A stretch of 64,000 nucleotides of DNA from Bacteroidales bacterium (GCA_017617125.1 JAFZWY010000046.1:1-64000), one strand, 5' to 3'. Counted from the first letter of the stretch, positions 43,596-54,802 are shown. Notes: generated by a model from the sequence alone, not told the origin. Numbers and translations: made by a program.

Positions 43596-46500
43596 TTATT
43601 CTTTGGTAAACTTGAGGTTGTGAACCTCGCTTCCAGTTGTAACTCTAAGGATATACATTCCAGGAACAAGGTTGCTTACATCAACAGAATGTACCGATTC
43701 GTTGTCAACCGATATGGTTTCGAAAGTCATTTCTCTACCGCTGAGATCAACAACCGAATAAGTAACCATGCCTTCGTAACCCGTAACGGTGAAGTTTGCC
43801 TCATCGCGTACTGGGTTAGGATAGAGTTGGATTTCCATTGCTGTAAACTCATCTATCGATGTACAGTTTTCTACTGTTACCGTTATCGTATCAGTTGTTT
43901 CGCAGTTCTCGTTGGCAACAGTTACCCATAACAAGTAATCTCCAGCATATTGATAAGTTTCGGTGTATGTATTGCCTTCAATCGAACTGAACCATAATAC
44001 TTCATCATCGGTATTGATAGTGAATATAATTTCACTATTATTACATACCGTTGTGTCGGTGAAGACAAATGTAGGAGCCTGCAGAACTGTTACATTTACT
44101 GCATCCGAAGCGGCACATCCAAATTCGTCGGTTACAGTTACAGTGTATTCGCCTGCTTCCGAAACCAAAATCGACTGGGTTGCGTCGCCATTGCTCCATG
44201 CATACGATGCAAAACCTAAACCAGCATTTATTTCTGTCTGAGCATTGCTACATACATTAACGTCGTCACCAAGTTCAATTACTGGCAGCGGGTTGAATGC
44301 AATGGCAACATCATCAGTTGCTGTACATCCGTGAGCATCGGTTACTACAACAGTATATGTTCCTGCTTCGGTAACATCGATTGAACTTTCTTCGGAACCA
44401 TTGCTCCATTCGTAGGAAGCAAAACCAGTTGCCGATACTGTGATTGAAGTTCCTTCACAAGCTGCAGGATATTCTCCGAGTTCGATAGTCGGATTTGCAT
44501 ATACAGTTATTGTAGTTGATGCAACATTTGTACCGTCTGGGTTCGATACCATAAGCAATACTGGGTATGTACCAGGCTCGGTGAACTCGAAAGTAGGATT
44601 CTGCTCGTTGGAAGTTGTTGCTCCGAAATACCAAGTCCACGACTGCGGATAGTTGGTACTTTCATCAGTGAAGTTTACTGTAAGAGGAGCACAACCAGAG
44701 GTTACTGAAGCAGTAAATGCTGCAACAGGTGGAGTCTGTGTAAGACCAACATTAACAGAACCGCTAGCTTCACAACCGTTATTATCGGTAACAATTACTG
44801 TATACTGACCAGTTGCAAGACCAGACAACTGTGCTGTAGTTGCGTTAGTGTTCCAATGTATTGCGTATGGAGCAGCACCGCCCGAAATTTCTACAGCTGC
44901 AGTACCGTCTGCCTGACCTGTTCCTGTTTCGGCTGTAGAAGTAAACGAAAGTACTGGTAATTCGTAATGAGTAACAGAAACCATATCGCTTGCAGTACAT
45001 CCGTGGTTGTCGGTTACAACTACTGTGTATTCGCCATCTTCGTTTGCAACATACGACTGCAAACCTACTTCACCATTCCATGTGTAAGAAACGAAACCTG
45101 GAGTAGCGTTGAGTGTAGCAGTAACGTTTGCACAAACTGCAATGTCGTTGCCAAGATCAACTACCGGATTAGCGTTTACGATAAGTTCTGTGTGGAAGGT
45201 ATTTACACAGCCTGTAGCTGTGTTTTCTACATCAAGGGTATAAGTACCAGCATTGTCCAATGTTGCGGCTGAAATTACAGGAGAAGCAACAGTAGAAGTG
45301 AATCCGTTAGGACCGCTCCAGGAGTATGACAATGTTTCGTTGCTCGATGCTGTAAATGTTACCTGTTCGCCTTCGCAGGCCGGACCATTATTCGAGATTG
45401 CAACACTTGGATTAGCATATACAACCACATTGGCTGTTGTATTTACTGCACAACCGTTTGCAGGTGTAGCAGTAACAACGAATGCACCATTGTAGTTAGT
45501 AGTTGCATTCGGCAATGTGATTGATGCCGATGAAGATGTGAATCCGTTAGGACCGCTCCATGAATAGGTTGCAGGAACATTTGAAACTGCTGTGAGCGAA
45601 ATCGTTTCACCTTCGCAGTATGCCACATCGCCTTCAACTGTAACTGTAGGATGATCTGCATCTTCTGTTATTACTATTGATGTTTCGGCTGTACAGTTGC
45701 CATCGTTTGTAACGAGTACTGTGTATTCGCCAGCTGCCGTTACATTGTATTCGGCAGTAGTAGCTATGCCGTTGTTCCATGAATATGAAGTACCACCGTT
45801 TGCTACAAGTTGGATTGATGACATCGAACAGGTCAATGTTGTTGTTCCACTATTGTTTGTAATATAAGCTACAGGATTTGCACTTACAGTAACATTTACG
45901 CTTGCTTGAACTCCACATCCGTTTGCGCTTGTTGCAACAACGGTGTAGGTACCGCTATTTGCTGGAGTAGCGTTTGAAATGGTCGGGTTCTGCAATGCGG
46001 AAATATATCCGTTAGGACCATTCCATACAAACGATGCAGCATTCGAAGTTGCCGTCATCGAAACAGTTTCGCCAGCACAATAAGCAGCATCATCAGATAC
46101 TGTCAATGTAGGAGTTGCATTTACTACTACTATAGTGCTTGCTTCGGCCGAACAGTTGTATTCATTTGTTACAACCAAAGTGTATGTACCTTCATTTGCT
46201 GTGGTTGCATTTGCAATTGTCGGGTTCTGCTCGGTAGAAGTGAATCCGTTAGGACCGCTCCATTCATAGTTGCCAACTGCAGTTGTCTGCAATTCGATTG
46301 CCTGACCTTCGCAGTAATCACCTGTGTTAGATGCATTTGCTGTAGGAGTAGCATTTACTGTAACTTCTACGCTTGCATTAGCAATACATCCGTTTGCACT
46401 TGTTGCAACTACGGTGTATGTACCGCTATTTGCAGGTGCCGCATTTGCGATTGTCGGGTTCTGCAAGGTTGAAGTATATCCGTTAGGACCATTCCATACA

Positions 46501-49500
46501 AACGATGCTGCATCCGAAGTAGCAGTCAACGAAACGGTTGCTCCAGCACAATATGCAGCATCATTAGATACTGTCAATGTCGGATTTGCATTTACTACTA
46601 CTACAGCGCTTGCTTCGGCTGTACAGTTGTATTCGTTTGTTACTACCAAAGTGTATGTGCCTTCATTTGCTGTGGTTGCATTTTCGATTGTCGGGTTCTG
46701 CAAGATTGAGGTAAATCCGTTAGGACCACTCCATGCATAGTTGCCAACTGCAGTTGTCTGCAATTCGATTGTCTGACCTTCGCAGTATGAAGCACCGGTT
46801 GAAGCATCAGCTGTAGGATTAACATTTACAATAACATTGGTTGTCGATACTGCCGAACATCCTGCTACTGTAGTTGCTGTTACAGTATATGTTCCAGCGT
46901 GGTTTGCAGTTGCATTGGTACGTGTAGGATTCTGCAATGCGCTGCTGAAGCCCATAGGACCAACCCACTGGAATTCGGTGGCGATATCGCTTTCAACAGA
47001 AAGTTCTATTGTTTCGCCTGCGCAATATTCACCTGTGTTAGTTGCATTAGCTGTAGGAACAGCATTTACAACAACCATATTTGCATATTCCTTTATATCG
47101 CTTCCATCAACATTTGAAACAATGAGCGAAACAGTATAGCTTCCTGCTGATGCGTAAGTGTGAGTTGGGTTCTGTACGTTGGATGTTTCACCGTCGCCGA
47201 AGTTCCATGTCCACGATGTTGGAGTGTTAGTCGAAAGATCGGTGAATGCTACCTCTGTGCCAAGACATACAACTGCATTGTTAACCGAGAAGTCGGCAAC
47301 TGGAGGAGTATTCGATGTTGCAACGTTAACCATAGCTGTTGATTCGCATCCGTTGCCATCGGTTACAGTAACACTGTAGTTGCCACCAGTAAGTCCACTG
47401 ATTGTTGCGGTAGTTCCATTGTTTGACCAGATATACTGGAATGGAGATGTACCTGTCGGAGTTACGGTTGCTGTTCCATCAATAGCATTGTTGTGCGATT
47501 CAGCTGTAGAAGTTACAGCGAGAGTTGTCTGCGGGTGGTTTGCAACCGAAATATTGTCGGTAGCCGAACATTCGTTTGCATTGTAAACGGTTACATAATA
47601 GTCGCCTGCAACAGCAGAAATTGTCTGAGTAGTTGCACCTGTTGACCAATGATATGTAAGACCTGCACCTGCATCAAGAACAGTGCTTGCTCCTGAACAA
47701 ACTGTTACGTTTGCTCCAAGTTCAACTGTCGGGTTGGCATTTACAACAACTATTGTACTTGCCTCTGCATTACAACCATTAGCGTTCGAAACTACCAATG
47801 TATATGTACCTGCATTTGCAAGAGTTGCATTTTCGATTGTCGGGTTCTGCAATGTTGATGTGAATCCGTTAGGACCGCTCCATGCGTAAGTGCCAGTTGC
47901 AGTTGTCTGCAAGGTTATTGTCTGACCTTCGCAGTATGCGCCAGTGTTAGATGCATTAGCAGTAGGATTAGTATTTACAACTACTACTGTGTTAGCATTT
48001 GCTGTACATCCGTTTGCGCTTGTTGCAACTACTGTGTAAGTACCAGCATTTGTGTTTGTAGCATTTTCAATAGTTGGATTCTGAACGGTTGAAGTAAATC
48101 CGTTAGGACCATTCCATACATACGATGCTGCATCCGATGCTGCCGACAACGAGATAGTCTCGCCAACGCAATATGCGCCGGTATTCGAAGCTGTCAATGT
48201 TGGAGTTGCATTTACAACCACCGTTGTTGTTGCTTCTGCATCACAGCCGTTAGCACTTGTTACAACCAAAGTATAAGTACCAGCATTTTCTGTGGTTGCA
48301 TTTGCAATTGTCGGGTTCTGCTCGGTAGAGGTGAATCCGTTAGGACCACTCCAAGCATACGAACCTGTTGAAGTCGTCTGCAATGCGATTGTCTGACCTT
48401 CGCAGTATGCGCCAGTATTAGATGCATTAGCAGTAGGAGCAGCGTTTACAACAACGTTTGTGCTTGCATTTACATAACATCCGTTAGCACTTGTTGCCAC
48501 TACGGTGTAAGTACCTGCATTTGTGGTTGCTGCATTTTCGATGGTCGGGTTCTGCAATGTTGAAGTGAATCCGTTAGGACCGCTCCATGCAAACGATGTT
48601 GCATCCGATGCTGCCGACAACGAGATTGTCTCACCTGCACAATAAGCACCGGTATTAGAAGCTGTCAAGGTAGGATTGGTGTTTACAACAACTTCTGTGC
48701 TTGCTTCGGTAATACAACCGTTGGCGTTGGTTACTACCAATGTGTATATACCAGCATTTGCTGTGGTTGCATTGTCGATAGTCGGGTTCTGCAATGTTGA
48801 AGTAAATCCGTTAGGACCGCTCCATGCATACGAACCTGTTGAAGTTGTCTGCAAAGCGATTGTCTGACCTTCGCAGTATGCACCAGTGTTGGATGCTGTA
48901 GCTGCTGAATTAGCATTTACAACAACTACTGTTGAAGCTTCTGCTGTACATCCGCTTGCACTTGTTACTACTACGGTGTAAGTACCGCCATTGTTAGTTG
49001 TTGCATGTTCGATTGTTGGGTTCTGTTCTGCAGATGTGAATCCGCTAGGACCGCTCCATGCAAATGATGTTGCATCCGAAACAGCCGACAACGAAATGGT
49101 ATGTCCTGCACAATATGCACCGGTATTCGATGCAGTTACAGTTGGTGTTGCATTTACCACAACATCTGTGCTTGCCGTAGCAGAACAGTTGTTAGCGTTT
49201 GTAACTACCAAAGTATATGTGCCAGCATTCAAAGCTGCTGAATTTGCAATTGTAGGATTCTGCAAGTTTGAAGTAAATCCATTAGGACCGCTCCATGCAT
49301 ACGAACCTGTTGAAGTTGTCTGTAAGGTTATTGTCTGACCTTCGCAGTATGCACCAGTGTTCGATGCATTGGCAGTAGGATTAGCATTTACGGTAACAAC
49401 CGTGCTTGCCTGTGCGGTACAATTGTTAGCGTTTGTTGCTACTACGGTATAAGTACCGCCGTTTGTTGTTGCAATATTTGCAATTGTCGGGTTCTGTTCT

Positions 49501-52500
49501 GCCGAAGAATATCCGTTAGGACCGCTCCATGCAAACGAAGTTGCATTCGAAGTTGCCGACAACGAAATTGTCTGACCAGCACAATATGCACCTGTATTAG
49601 ATGCAGAAACTGTAGGATTTGCATTTACAACAACAACTGTATTTGCCTCTGCCGAGCAACCTGCTGCGTTGGTAAGAGTTACGTTGTATGTTCCTGCACT
49701 TGTTGTTGCAGCATTTGCAATCGAAGGATTAATAGCACTTGAAGTGTATCCGTTAGGACCGCTCCATGCATATGTTCCACCAGAACCGTTAGCATTGAGA
49801 GTGATTGTTTCGCCTACGCAGTAAGGACCATTGTTGGATGGGCTGAGCGTTGGCAAAGTGTTTACAACAACATTGGTGGTTGCCGTAGTAGAGCAGCCCG
49901 TAGTTGTGTTGGTAAGTGTTGCTGTGTAAGTACCAGCCTTGCTGGTGGTAGCATTAGCGATAGACGGATTACGCTGAGTTGATGCGAATCCGTCGGGACC
50001 GCTCCACGAATACGAAGTACCACCGTTGCCAGTTGCAGTAAGACGAATTGTTGCGCCTTCGCAGTAAGGACCATTATTAGAAACAGTCAAAGTAGGCGAT
50101 GCATTTACAGTGAGAGTTGTAGATGCAGTAGCGGTACACGAAGCTGCACTTGTAACTAATATTGTATAGGTACCAGCATTGTTTGTGGTAAGATTTGCAA
50201 CCGAAGCATTCTGTGTAGAAGCAGTATAGCTGCTAGGACCGCTCCATGCGTAGGTTGTTGCACCCGAAACATTAGCCGAAAGAGCTGCTGTTCCGCCAAC
50301 ACAGTAAGGACCATCGTTTGAAGCGGTAACTGTAGGAGCAGCATTTACTGTAATATAGTTTGTCTTGGTTTCTGTATCAGTACCGTTTGCGTTACCAGCA
50401 ACCAAAGTTACAGTGTATGTTCCTGCAGTTTCATAGGTATGAGTTGGGTTCTGTGCTGTAGAAGTGCCACCATCACCGAAGTTCCATGACCATGATGTTG
50501 GGTCGTTTGTTGTTTGATCGGTGAATGTTACAGTTGCACCAGGACAGATGCTAGTTACATTGGCTGTAAAGGCTGCCTCTGGTGTGGTAATCATTGGGAC
50601 ACCTTTGACAATAATATCGTCAATATAAGAAGCATATGTATTAGCATTAACAGTATTACCGCCAATACCTGTATTTGATCTCATTATCCATCTCAGATAT
50701 ACAGTTCCCTGGTTATTACAAGCTGTAGGTAAAGAAATTTCGTCAAGAACACCCGAAGTCCAGTTTCTTGCAACGGTAACATTTGTTCCTGATACATCTG
50801 TCCATGTAGAACCATTAAGGCTGTACTGCACTTTGAAATCTCTAGGAGACCTATTATTGTTACCGCTCTGCTTCGACCATAACTTTATTGTTTCAAATCC
50901 TGTAGTTGTAAAATTAACAGTCCAATATTTCGAACCACTACCACTCATCCATGTTGTCGCACTAGCACACATTGTCGATGCTCCTGCAGTAGTATATGTT
51001 ATTGTACCTACACCACCACCAACAGTTAATTCCTTGGAAAGATTGGCTTCGATACCGCCATCGGCAGTTGCATCGGCGCTGCTTGATGGGAAGTCCCATT
51101 TAACGATAACATTATAAGGACTTACTGTGATGTAGCCAGTCTTTGTCTCTGTATCGGTGCCCTGAGCATTTGTTACTGTAAGACTTACCGAATATGTACC
51201 AGCGGTATTGTAAGTTACTCTTGGGTTCTGTGCGGTGCTTGTAGAAGGTGTACCGCCATCGAAAGTCCACGACCACGAAGTAGGCATCTGTGTCGACCTA
51301 TCGGTGAAGCTAACCGTTTCTCCTCTGTCGATACTAGTAACATCAGCCATAAAATCGGCAGTTGGAGCAGAATTACAATCACCTGTTATTTCGATATCGT
51401 CAATCATGAACGCATAAGCATCGTTCGACACGCACTGTATTGCAACATATACGGTCCGACCTGCGTATGCAGAAAGACTATAAGTGTACTGTGTCCATGT
51501 TGTTGGTGCTTCAATATAGTTGTTTCCACTAAGTTTTACAGTAAAACTCGATGTACTATTGTCGGTTGTAGAAAGCAATACATTGAATCTTTCGAGACCA
51601 TAACTATCGGTAATAGATTTTGCCCAGAACGAGATTGATGCATTTGAGCACAAAGTAAGTGGTGCAGATATCAGCCAGTCATTATTAGGAGGCGTAGTTG
51701 AAGCAAAGCAAATACCGCAGCGATCGCCGCCATGTGCTTCCCAGCCTGAAGCTTCAGGACTAGTTGCCGAAGAATTGAAAGCTATGAACGAACCTGTATA
51801 AGCCTCATTGAGAAAATCAAAATTTTGAGACGCATAGGTCGCAGCTCCATCACCATCGTAGGTAGTCCAAGGATGGAAGTTATCAACCTGGAAATCTCCA
51901 CAAGCCTCGAAATCGAGAGAGAAAGATGCACTGGATGCATTCGGATCAAAAACATTGATGTAAGATGCTATTGTCCTAGTGTCACTTCCTGTAGCATTGG
52001 AAACAGTAAGAGAAACCTGATAGCTGCCAGGAGCAGAATATGTAACTACAGGATTTACTGCCGTACTCGTCGATGGACTACCGCCTTCGAATGTCCATGT
52101 GCGCGATGTAACATTTCCTGCCGATATATCGTAGAAGCTAACACTTTCTCCTACTTCTATCTGGCGAGTATCAGAAGTAAAGTTTGCTGTTGGAGCAACA
52201 GAACCATCATAGCATACAAATGGGAACATTGGATATTGCAAACCTGTTGTGCCGAACAAAGATGCATATTCTACCCAACCGCCAAAGTCAACATATGCTG
52301 TACTAAATTCTCCATCCTCACTATTTGAATATGTTGCTAGCGTATCCCCAGAAGAAGGAGTACCTGGACGGTCGAAACCTACAGCAAAACCTTCGGCAGG
52401 AATATCATAAGTTGCACCAAAATCGACGTCTATATATCCATCACTATTCATTGCTGAAATAACATTTGCCATCGAAATTGTCTTAGATGCAATTACCTCG

Positions 52501-54497
52501 CTCGGGGCACCATTAGCAACGCTCCACAAATTGAATGTCACATTACAATTTGTTCCGTTATTAGCTACTGCTGGGAAAAATCTGAATCCAGAAACCTTGT
52601 TATAAGGACTATAAGCCGTAAACTTTTCAGCCCATGATGTCATTTCATAACTATTAGTACCTGAAAGGTAGCCAGCATAAGCATTATTATTTGTTAATGA
52701 ATATACAGCTGCCTCTCCTCCGAACTGCGATATTGTATCGCAATAGGTTCCTGTTGCCGCCAGAACTGTTATATAACCATTCTTGGTTTCTGTATTAGTT
52801 CCATAGGCATTAGTTGACGAAAGAGAAACATTGTAAGTACCAGCAGTATTATAAGTAATTCCTGTTGGTTCTTGTTCCGTACTTGTCGAAGGTGTACCTC
52901 CCGGGAAAGACCAAGAGTACGACTCCGGATTATTTCCAGTATAGTTGTAGAAATCAACACTTCCACCTTCAACAATCGTTGTGCTTGATGCTGCAAAATC
53001 TGGCTCTGGAGGCTGATTTGCATACGGGTCGTATGCAGGACAAGTTGTTACACCTGAATTCGTAGGATCAAGCCATGGTTTAAGTCTCTTATTATCAGCA
53101 GTACCATTTGATTCCCAGTGATAATAGAATTTTCCATAGTAGTCATAACCAGTCTGAGCTGTACAATAAGAAGAACCACCAGTAAGCGTACCTACTATAA
53201 ATCCCTGATTATCAAACAAAGGAGATCCGGAAGAACCACCTTCGGTAACACCATAACCGTTTGAATTCTGAGTCCAGCGCAAACGCCAGTGAGCATTTGA
53301 AGCAGCATTGTTATATGTTCCCTGCGAAGATGTGCTATATGTAGAAATCTTCTTTACGTCACCAGCAGGATGGTGAATACCTACACCATTTGATGGAGCA
53401 GTATTTGCACGATTCCATCCATTGTAATATGGTTCGTATGTTGAGTTCGGGGTTGTATTCAAACGCAGAAGCAACAAGTCGGAACCACCTGTTATGCTTC
53501 CACTTGCAATTTCGGTACAACCTGTAAGTGTTTTATATGCCGGTTCACTAATATTAGAACTAGTACCAGAGCCAGAAGCTTGGTTTGCAGGTACTTCATA
53601 TTTGAAATAAAACTGCCACTGTGAATATTGGGTAGCAGTGACCTCCCCTTCTCCGCAATGAAATGCAGTAAGGATATACGGTGTTCCATCGTTGTTGGTA
53701 TTGTTGACAAGAGAACCAGAACACCAACCCCATCCATCAGGAGTCCTAAGGTATATTTCGACAACACCACGCTTTTCGTCCTGCCAGTTGTCTCCTACAG
53801 GCGTACAGTTGATATCAACTTCACAATTACCAGATGATTGCCAACCTGTAGATTTTGTATGCATATCTTCATAGTATCTAAGATGCGGTAAGTCGCGGTA
53901 AAAATAACCTACACTAAAGATATGGAAAGTTGTCTTATCAACATTACCGGATTTCTTGTACGCAGGTTCATAATATTCTACATACAAGTTTTCTCCCTGG
54001 ATAACTTCGATACCGAAAATTCCATCTTTAGGATTGTTCTCACTTGTGAAAGCACCTATCACCTGCCTGCGATTTTCGTTGTAGCAAAACAACTTGCTAC
54101 CTTCGGCAAGATGGAAATTCTCAAAACCGAGGTTAAGTGCTTTTGCTCCAGGAACCGAAATTTTCAGAGTCCACAGACGTGCTCCCATTGGAAGCTCTGT
54201 CCATGTACCTGCGGTTTCCATAGAAATGTCAACATCAATATCCACACCAATACGTGGAATTTTATCCTTGCTGGCATTTACCGAATCCTCAGCAATTAAA
54301 GGTTCAACATTGGGAGCCTTGAGTGTAATCTCATCGTACTCCACGTTAATAAAGGAAGCTTGTCCTCCCTTTTCCGTACTGAAAGTCCACGGCTTTCCGC
54401 CATACGACATCTGAGCCGACACGCTATTGCCGAATAACGTCAGAGATAGCAATACTATCAGCCCAAATATAGACTTAACTAGTAATTTTCTATACAT
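43596..54497 (-). CDS. Giant secreted trypsin-fold protease with PKD and about 18 Ig-like modules, T9SS sorted
   Basis: Protein of 3633 aa. Signal peptide (1-29), propeptide, then a lysyl-endopeptidase-like serine protease with His280 (LTAFHCG), Asp340 (GGSDLLLL) and Ser423 (EGGSSGSPLF). Then PKD domains (SYSWSFPGGTPSTSTEQEP, WNFGDGGTSTAQNPTHTY), jelly-roll/adhesion domains, and about 18 Ig-like modules of about 78 aa (YC.GQTISL..FAWSGPNGFTS..NPTI..AGTYT) in two blocks (about 47.7-50.3 kb and 45.1-47.1 kb) split by SprB-like and PKD units. The T9SS sorting domain is IQLYPNPVRDEANFTV to LKFTKE. A surface protease on a long adhesive stalk is the likely form. Stop at 43596, just before a shared terminator. 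Confidence 0.92.
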   Translation of the reverse strand: MYRKLLVKSIFGLIVLLSLTLFGNSVSAQMSYGGKPWTFSTEKGGQASFINVEYDEITLKAPNVEPLIAEDSVNASKDKIPRIGVDIDVDISMETAGTWTELPMGARLWTLKISVPGAKALNLGFENFHLAEGSKLFCYNENRRQVIGAFTSENNPKDGIFGIEVIQGENLYVEYYEPAYKKSGNVDKTTFHIFSVGYFYRDLPHLRYYEDMHTKSTGWQSSGNCEVDINCTPVGDNWQDEKRGVVEIYLRTPDGWGWCSGSLVNNTNNDGTPYILTAFHCGEGEVTATQYSQWQFYFKYEVPANQASGSGTSSNISEPAYKTLTGCTEIASGSITGGSDLLLLRLNTTPNSTYEPYYNGWNRANTAPSNGVGIHHPAGDVKKISTYSTSSQGTYNNAASNAHWRLRWTQNSNGYGVTEGGSSGSPLFDNQGFIVGTLTGGSSYCTAQTGYDYYGKFYYHWESNGTADNKRLKPWLDPTNSGVTTCPAYDPYANQPPEPDFAASSTTIVEGGSVDFYNYTGNNPESYSWSFPGGTPSTSTEQEPTGITYNTAGTYNVSLSSTNAYGTNTETKNGYITVLAATGTYCDTISQFGGEAAVYSLTNNNAYAGYLSGTNSYEMTSWAEKFTAYSPYNKVSGFRFFPAVANNGTNCNVTFNLWSVANGAPSEVIASKTISMANVISAMNSDGYIDVDFGATYDIPAEGFAVGFDRPGTPSSGDTLATYSNSEDGEFSTAYVDFGGWVEYASLFGTTGLQYPMFPFVCYDGSVAPTANFTSDTRQIEVGESVSFYDISAGNVTSRTWTFEGGSPSTSTAVNPVVTYSAPGSYQVSLTVSNATGSDTRTIASYINVFDPNASSASFSLDFEACGDFQVDNFHPWTTYDGDGAATYASQNFDFLNEAYTGSFIAFNSSATSPEASGWEAHGGDRCGICFASTTPPNNDWLISAPLTLCSNASISFWAKSITDSYGLERFNVLLSTTDNSTSSFTVKLSGNNYIEAPTTWTQYTYSLSAYAGRTVYVAIQCVSNDAYAFMIDDIEITGDCNSAPTADFMADVTSIDRGETVSFTDRSTQMPTSWSWTFDGGTPSTSTAQNPRVTYNTAGTYSVSLTVTNAQGTDTETKTGYITVSPYNVIVKWDFPSSSADATADGGIEANLSKELTVGGGVGTITYTTAGASTMCASATTWMSGSGSKYWTVNFTTTGFETIKLWSKQSGNNNRSPRDFKVQYSLNGSTWTDVSGTNVTVARNWTSGVLDEISLPTACNNQGTVYLRWIMRSNTGIGGNTVNANTYASYIDDIIVKGVPMITTPEAAFTANVTSICPGATVTFTDQTTNDPTSWSWNFGDGGTSTAQNPTHTYETAGTYTVTLVAGNANGTDTETKTNYITVNAAPTVTASNDGPYCVGGTAALSANVSGATTYAWSGPSSYTASTQNASVANLTTNNAGTYTILVTSAASCTATASTTLTVNASPTLTVSNNGPYCEGATIRLTATGNGGTSYSWSGPDGFASTQRNPSIANATTSKAGTYTATLTNTTTGCSTTATTNVVVNTLPTLSPSNNGPYCVGETITLNANGSGGTYAWSGPNGYTSSAINPSIANAATTSAGTYNVTLTNAAGCSAEANTVVVVNANPTVSASNTGAYCAGQTISLSATSNATSFAWSGPNGYSSAEQNPTIANIATTNGGTYTVVATNANNCTAQASTVVTVNANPTANASNTGAYCEGQTITLQTTSTGSYAWSGPNGFTSNLQNPTIANSAALNAGTYTLVVTNANNCSATASTDVVVNATPTVTASNTGAYCAGHTISLSAVSDATSFAWSGPSGFTSAEQNPTIEHATTNNGGTYTVVVTSASGCTAEASTVVVVNANSAATASNTGAYCEGQTIALQTTSTGSYAWSGPNGFTSTLQNPTIDNATTANAGIYTLVVTNANGCITEASTEVVVNTNPTLTASNTGAYCAGETISLSAASDATSFAWSGPNGFTSTLQNPTIENAATTNAGTYTVVATSANGCYVNASTNVVVNAAPTANASNTGAYCEGQTIALQTTSTGSYAWSGPNGFTSTEQNPTIANATTENAGTYTLVVTSANGCDAEATTTVVVNATPTLTASNTGAYCVGETISLSAASDAASYVWNGPNGFTSTVQNPTIENATNTNAGTYTVVATSANGCTANANTVVVVNTNPTANASNTGAYCEGQTITLQTTATGTYAWSGPNGFTSTLQNPTIENATLANAGTYTLVVSNANGCNAEASTIVVVNANPTVELGANVTVCSGASTVLDAGAGLTYHWSTGATTQTISAVAGDYYVTVYNANECSATDNISVANHPQTTLAVTSTAESHNNAIDGTATVTPTGTSPFQYIWSNNGTTATISGLTGGNYSVTVTDGNGCESTAMVNVATSNTPPVADFSVNNAVVCLGTEVAFTDLSTNTPTSWTWNFGDGETSNVQNPTHTYASAGSYTVSLIVSNVDGSDIKEYANMVVVNAVPTANATNTGEYCAGETIELSVESDIATEFQWVGPMGFSSALQNPTRTNATANHAGTYTVTATTVAGCSAVSTTNVIVNVNPTADASTGASYCEGQTIELQTTAVGNYAWSGPNGFTSILQNPTIENATTANEGTYTLVVTNEYNCTAEASAVVVVNANPTLTVSNDAAYCAGATVSLTATSDAASFVWNGPNGYTSTLQNPTIANAAPANSGTYTVVATSANGCIANASVEVTVNATPTANASNTGDYCEGQAIELQTTAVGNYEWSGPNGFTSTEQNPTIANATTANEGTYTLVVTNEYNCSAEASTIVVVNATPTLTVSDDAAYCAGETVSMTATSNAASFVWNGPNGYISALQNPTISNATPANSGTYTVVATSANGCGVQASVNVTVSANPVAYITNNSGTTTLTCSMSSIQLVANGGTSYSWNNGIATTAEYNVTAAGEYTVLVTNDGNCTAETSIVITEDADHPTVTVEGDVAYCEGETISLTAVSNVPATYSWSGPNGFTSSSASITLPNATTNYNGAFVVTATPANGCAVNTTANVVVYANPSVAISNNGPACEGEQVTFTASSNETLSYSWSGPNGFTSTVASPVISAATLDNAGTYTLDVENTATGCVNTFHTELIVNANPVVDLGNDIAVCANVTATLNATPGFVSYTWNGEVGLQSYVANEDGEYTVVVTDNHGCTASDMVSVTHYELPVLSFTSTAETGTGQADGTAAVEISGGAAPYAIHWNTNATTAQLSGLATGQYTVIVTDNNGCEASGSVNVGLTQTPPVAAFTASVTSGCAPLTVNFTDESTNYPQSWTWYFGATTSNEQNPTFEFTEPGTYPVLLMVSNPDGTNVASTTITVYANPTIELGEYPAACEGTSITVSATGFASYEWSNGSEESSIDVTEAGTYTVVVTDAHGCTATDDVAIAFNPLPVIELGDDVNVCSNAQTEINAGLGFASYAWSNGDATQSILVSEAGEYTVTVTDEFGCAASDAVNVTVLQAPTFVFTDTTVCNNSEIIFTINTDDEVLWFSSIEGNTYTETYQYAGDYLLWVTVANENCETTDTITVTVENCTSIDEFTAMEIQLYPNPVRDEANFTVTGYEGMVTYSVVDLSGREMTFETISVDNESVHSVDVSNLVPGMYILRVTTGSEVHNLKFTKE
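45130..50350 (-). repeat. Tandem array of Ig-like module repeats inside the giant protease gene
   Basis: About 18 coding repeats of roughly 234 bp. Two module types alternate: type A (YCAGxTISLSA..SFAW..TYTVVATSANGC) and type B (YCEGQTI.LQTT..YAW..TYTLVVTNANGC), giving a two-module unit of about 465 bp. The DNA identity is high enough to make recombination and misassembly likely. Confidence 0.88.
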
Positions 54498-54532
54498 ATT
54501 TGTACAAATAAATGGTTACTAAATAAAACTAA

Positions 54533-54540
54533 CAAATATA
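54533..54540 (-). promoter_or_regulatory. Promoter box of the giant protease gene
   Basis: On the minus strand TATATTTG, a TAnnTTTG match, 35 nt before ATG 54497. No good TTTG at the expected upstream spacing. Confidence 0.5.
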
Positions 54541-54770
54541 CTAATACACTATAATAGATTTTGAACCTTCAAAGTTATTAAAAAGTTTAAAAGCTATTAC
54601 GGTCAATAAAAATATTATACAATATTATATTTTTTTTAGACAATCATAGTAATTAACACGGATATGCATCAACAAAGCACACAATATCTACACTGTCATT
54701 AATAACAAGAACCATGCTTTTTATAGAAAAAGATAGGCATTTATACCGATTCACCGCCATTTGAACCAGC

Positions 54771-54802
54771 ACAAAAAAAGGTCGTCAGAAACTGACGACC
54801 TT
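54771..54802 (-). terminator. Terminator of thrS-infC-rpmI-rplT
   Basis: Perfect 11-bp stem AAGGTCGTCAG / CTGACGACCTT (54778-54788 and 54792-54802) with a 3-nt loop. On the minus strand it is followed by a T-run (A7 at 54773-54779 on plus), 30 nt after the rplT stop. Confidence 0.92.

Noticed and set aside
45130..50350. Regularly spaced repeats that might suggest a CRISPR array
   Set aside because: The period is about 234 bp, repeats are degenerate and lie in one open reading frame encoding Ig-like domains; no cas genes are nearby.
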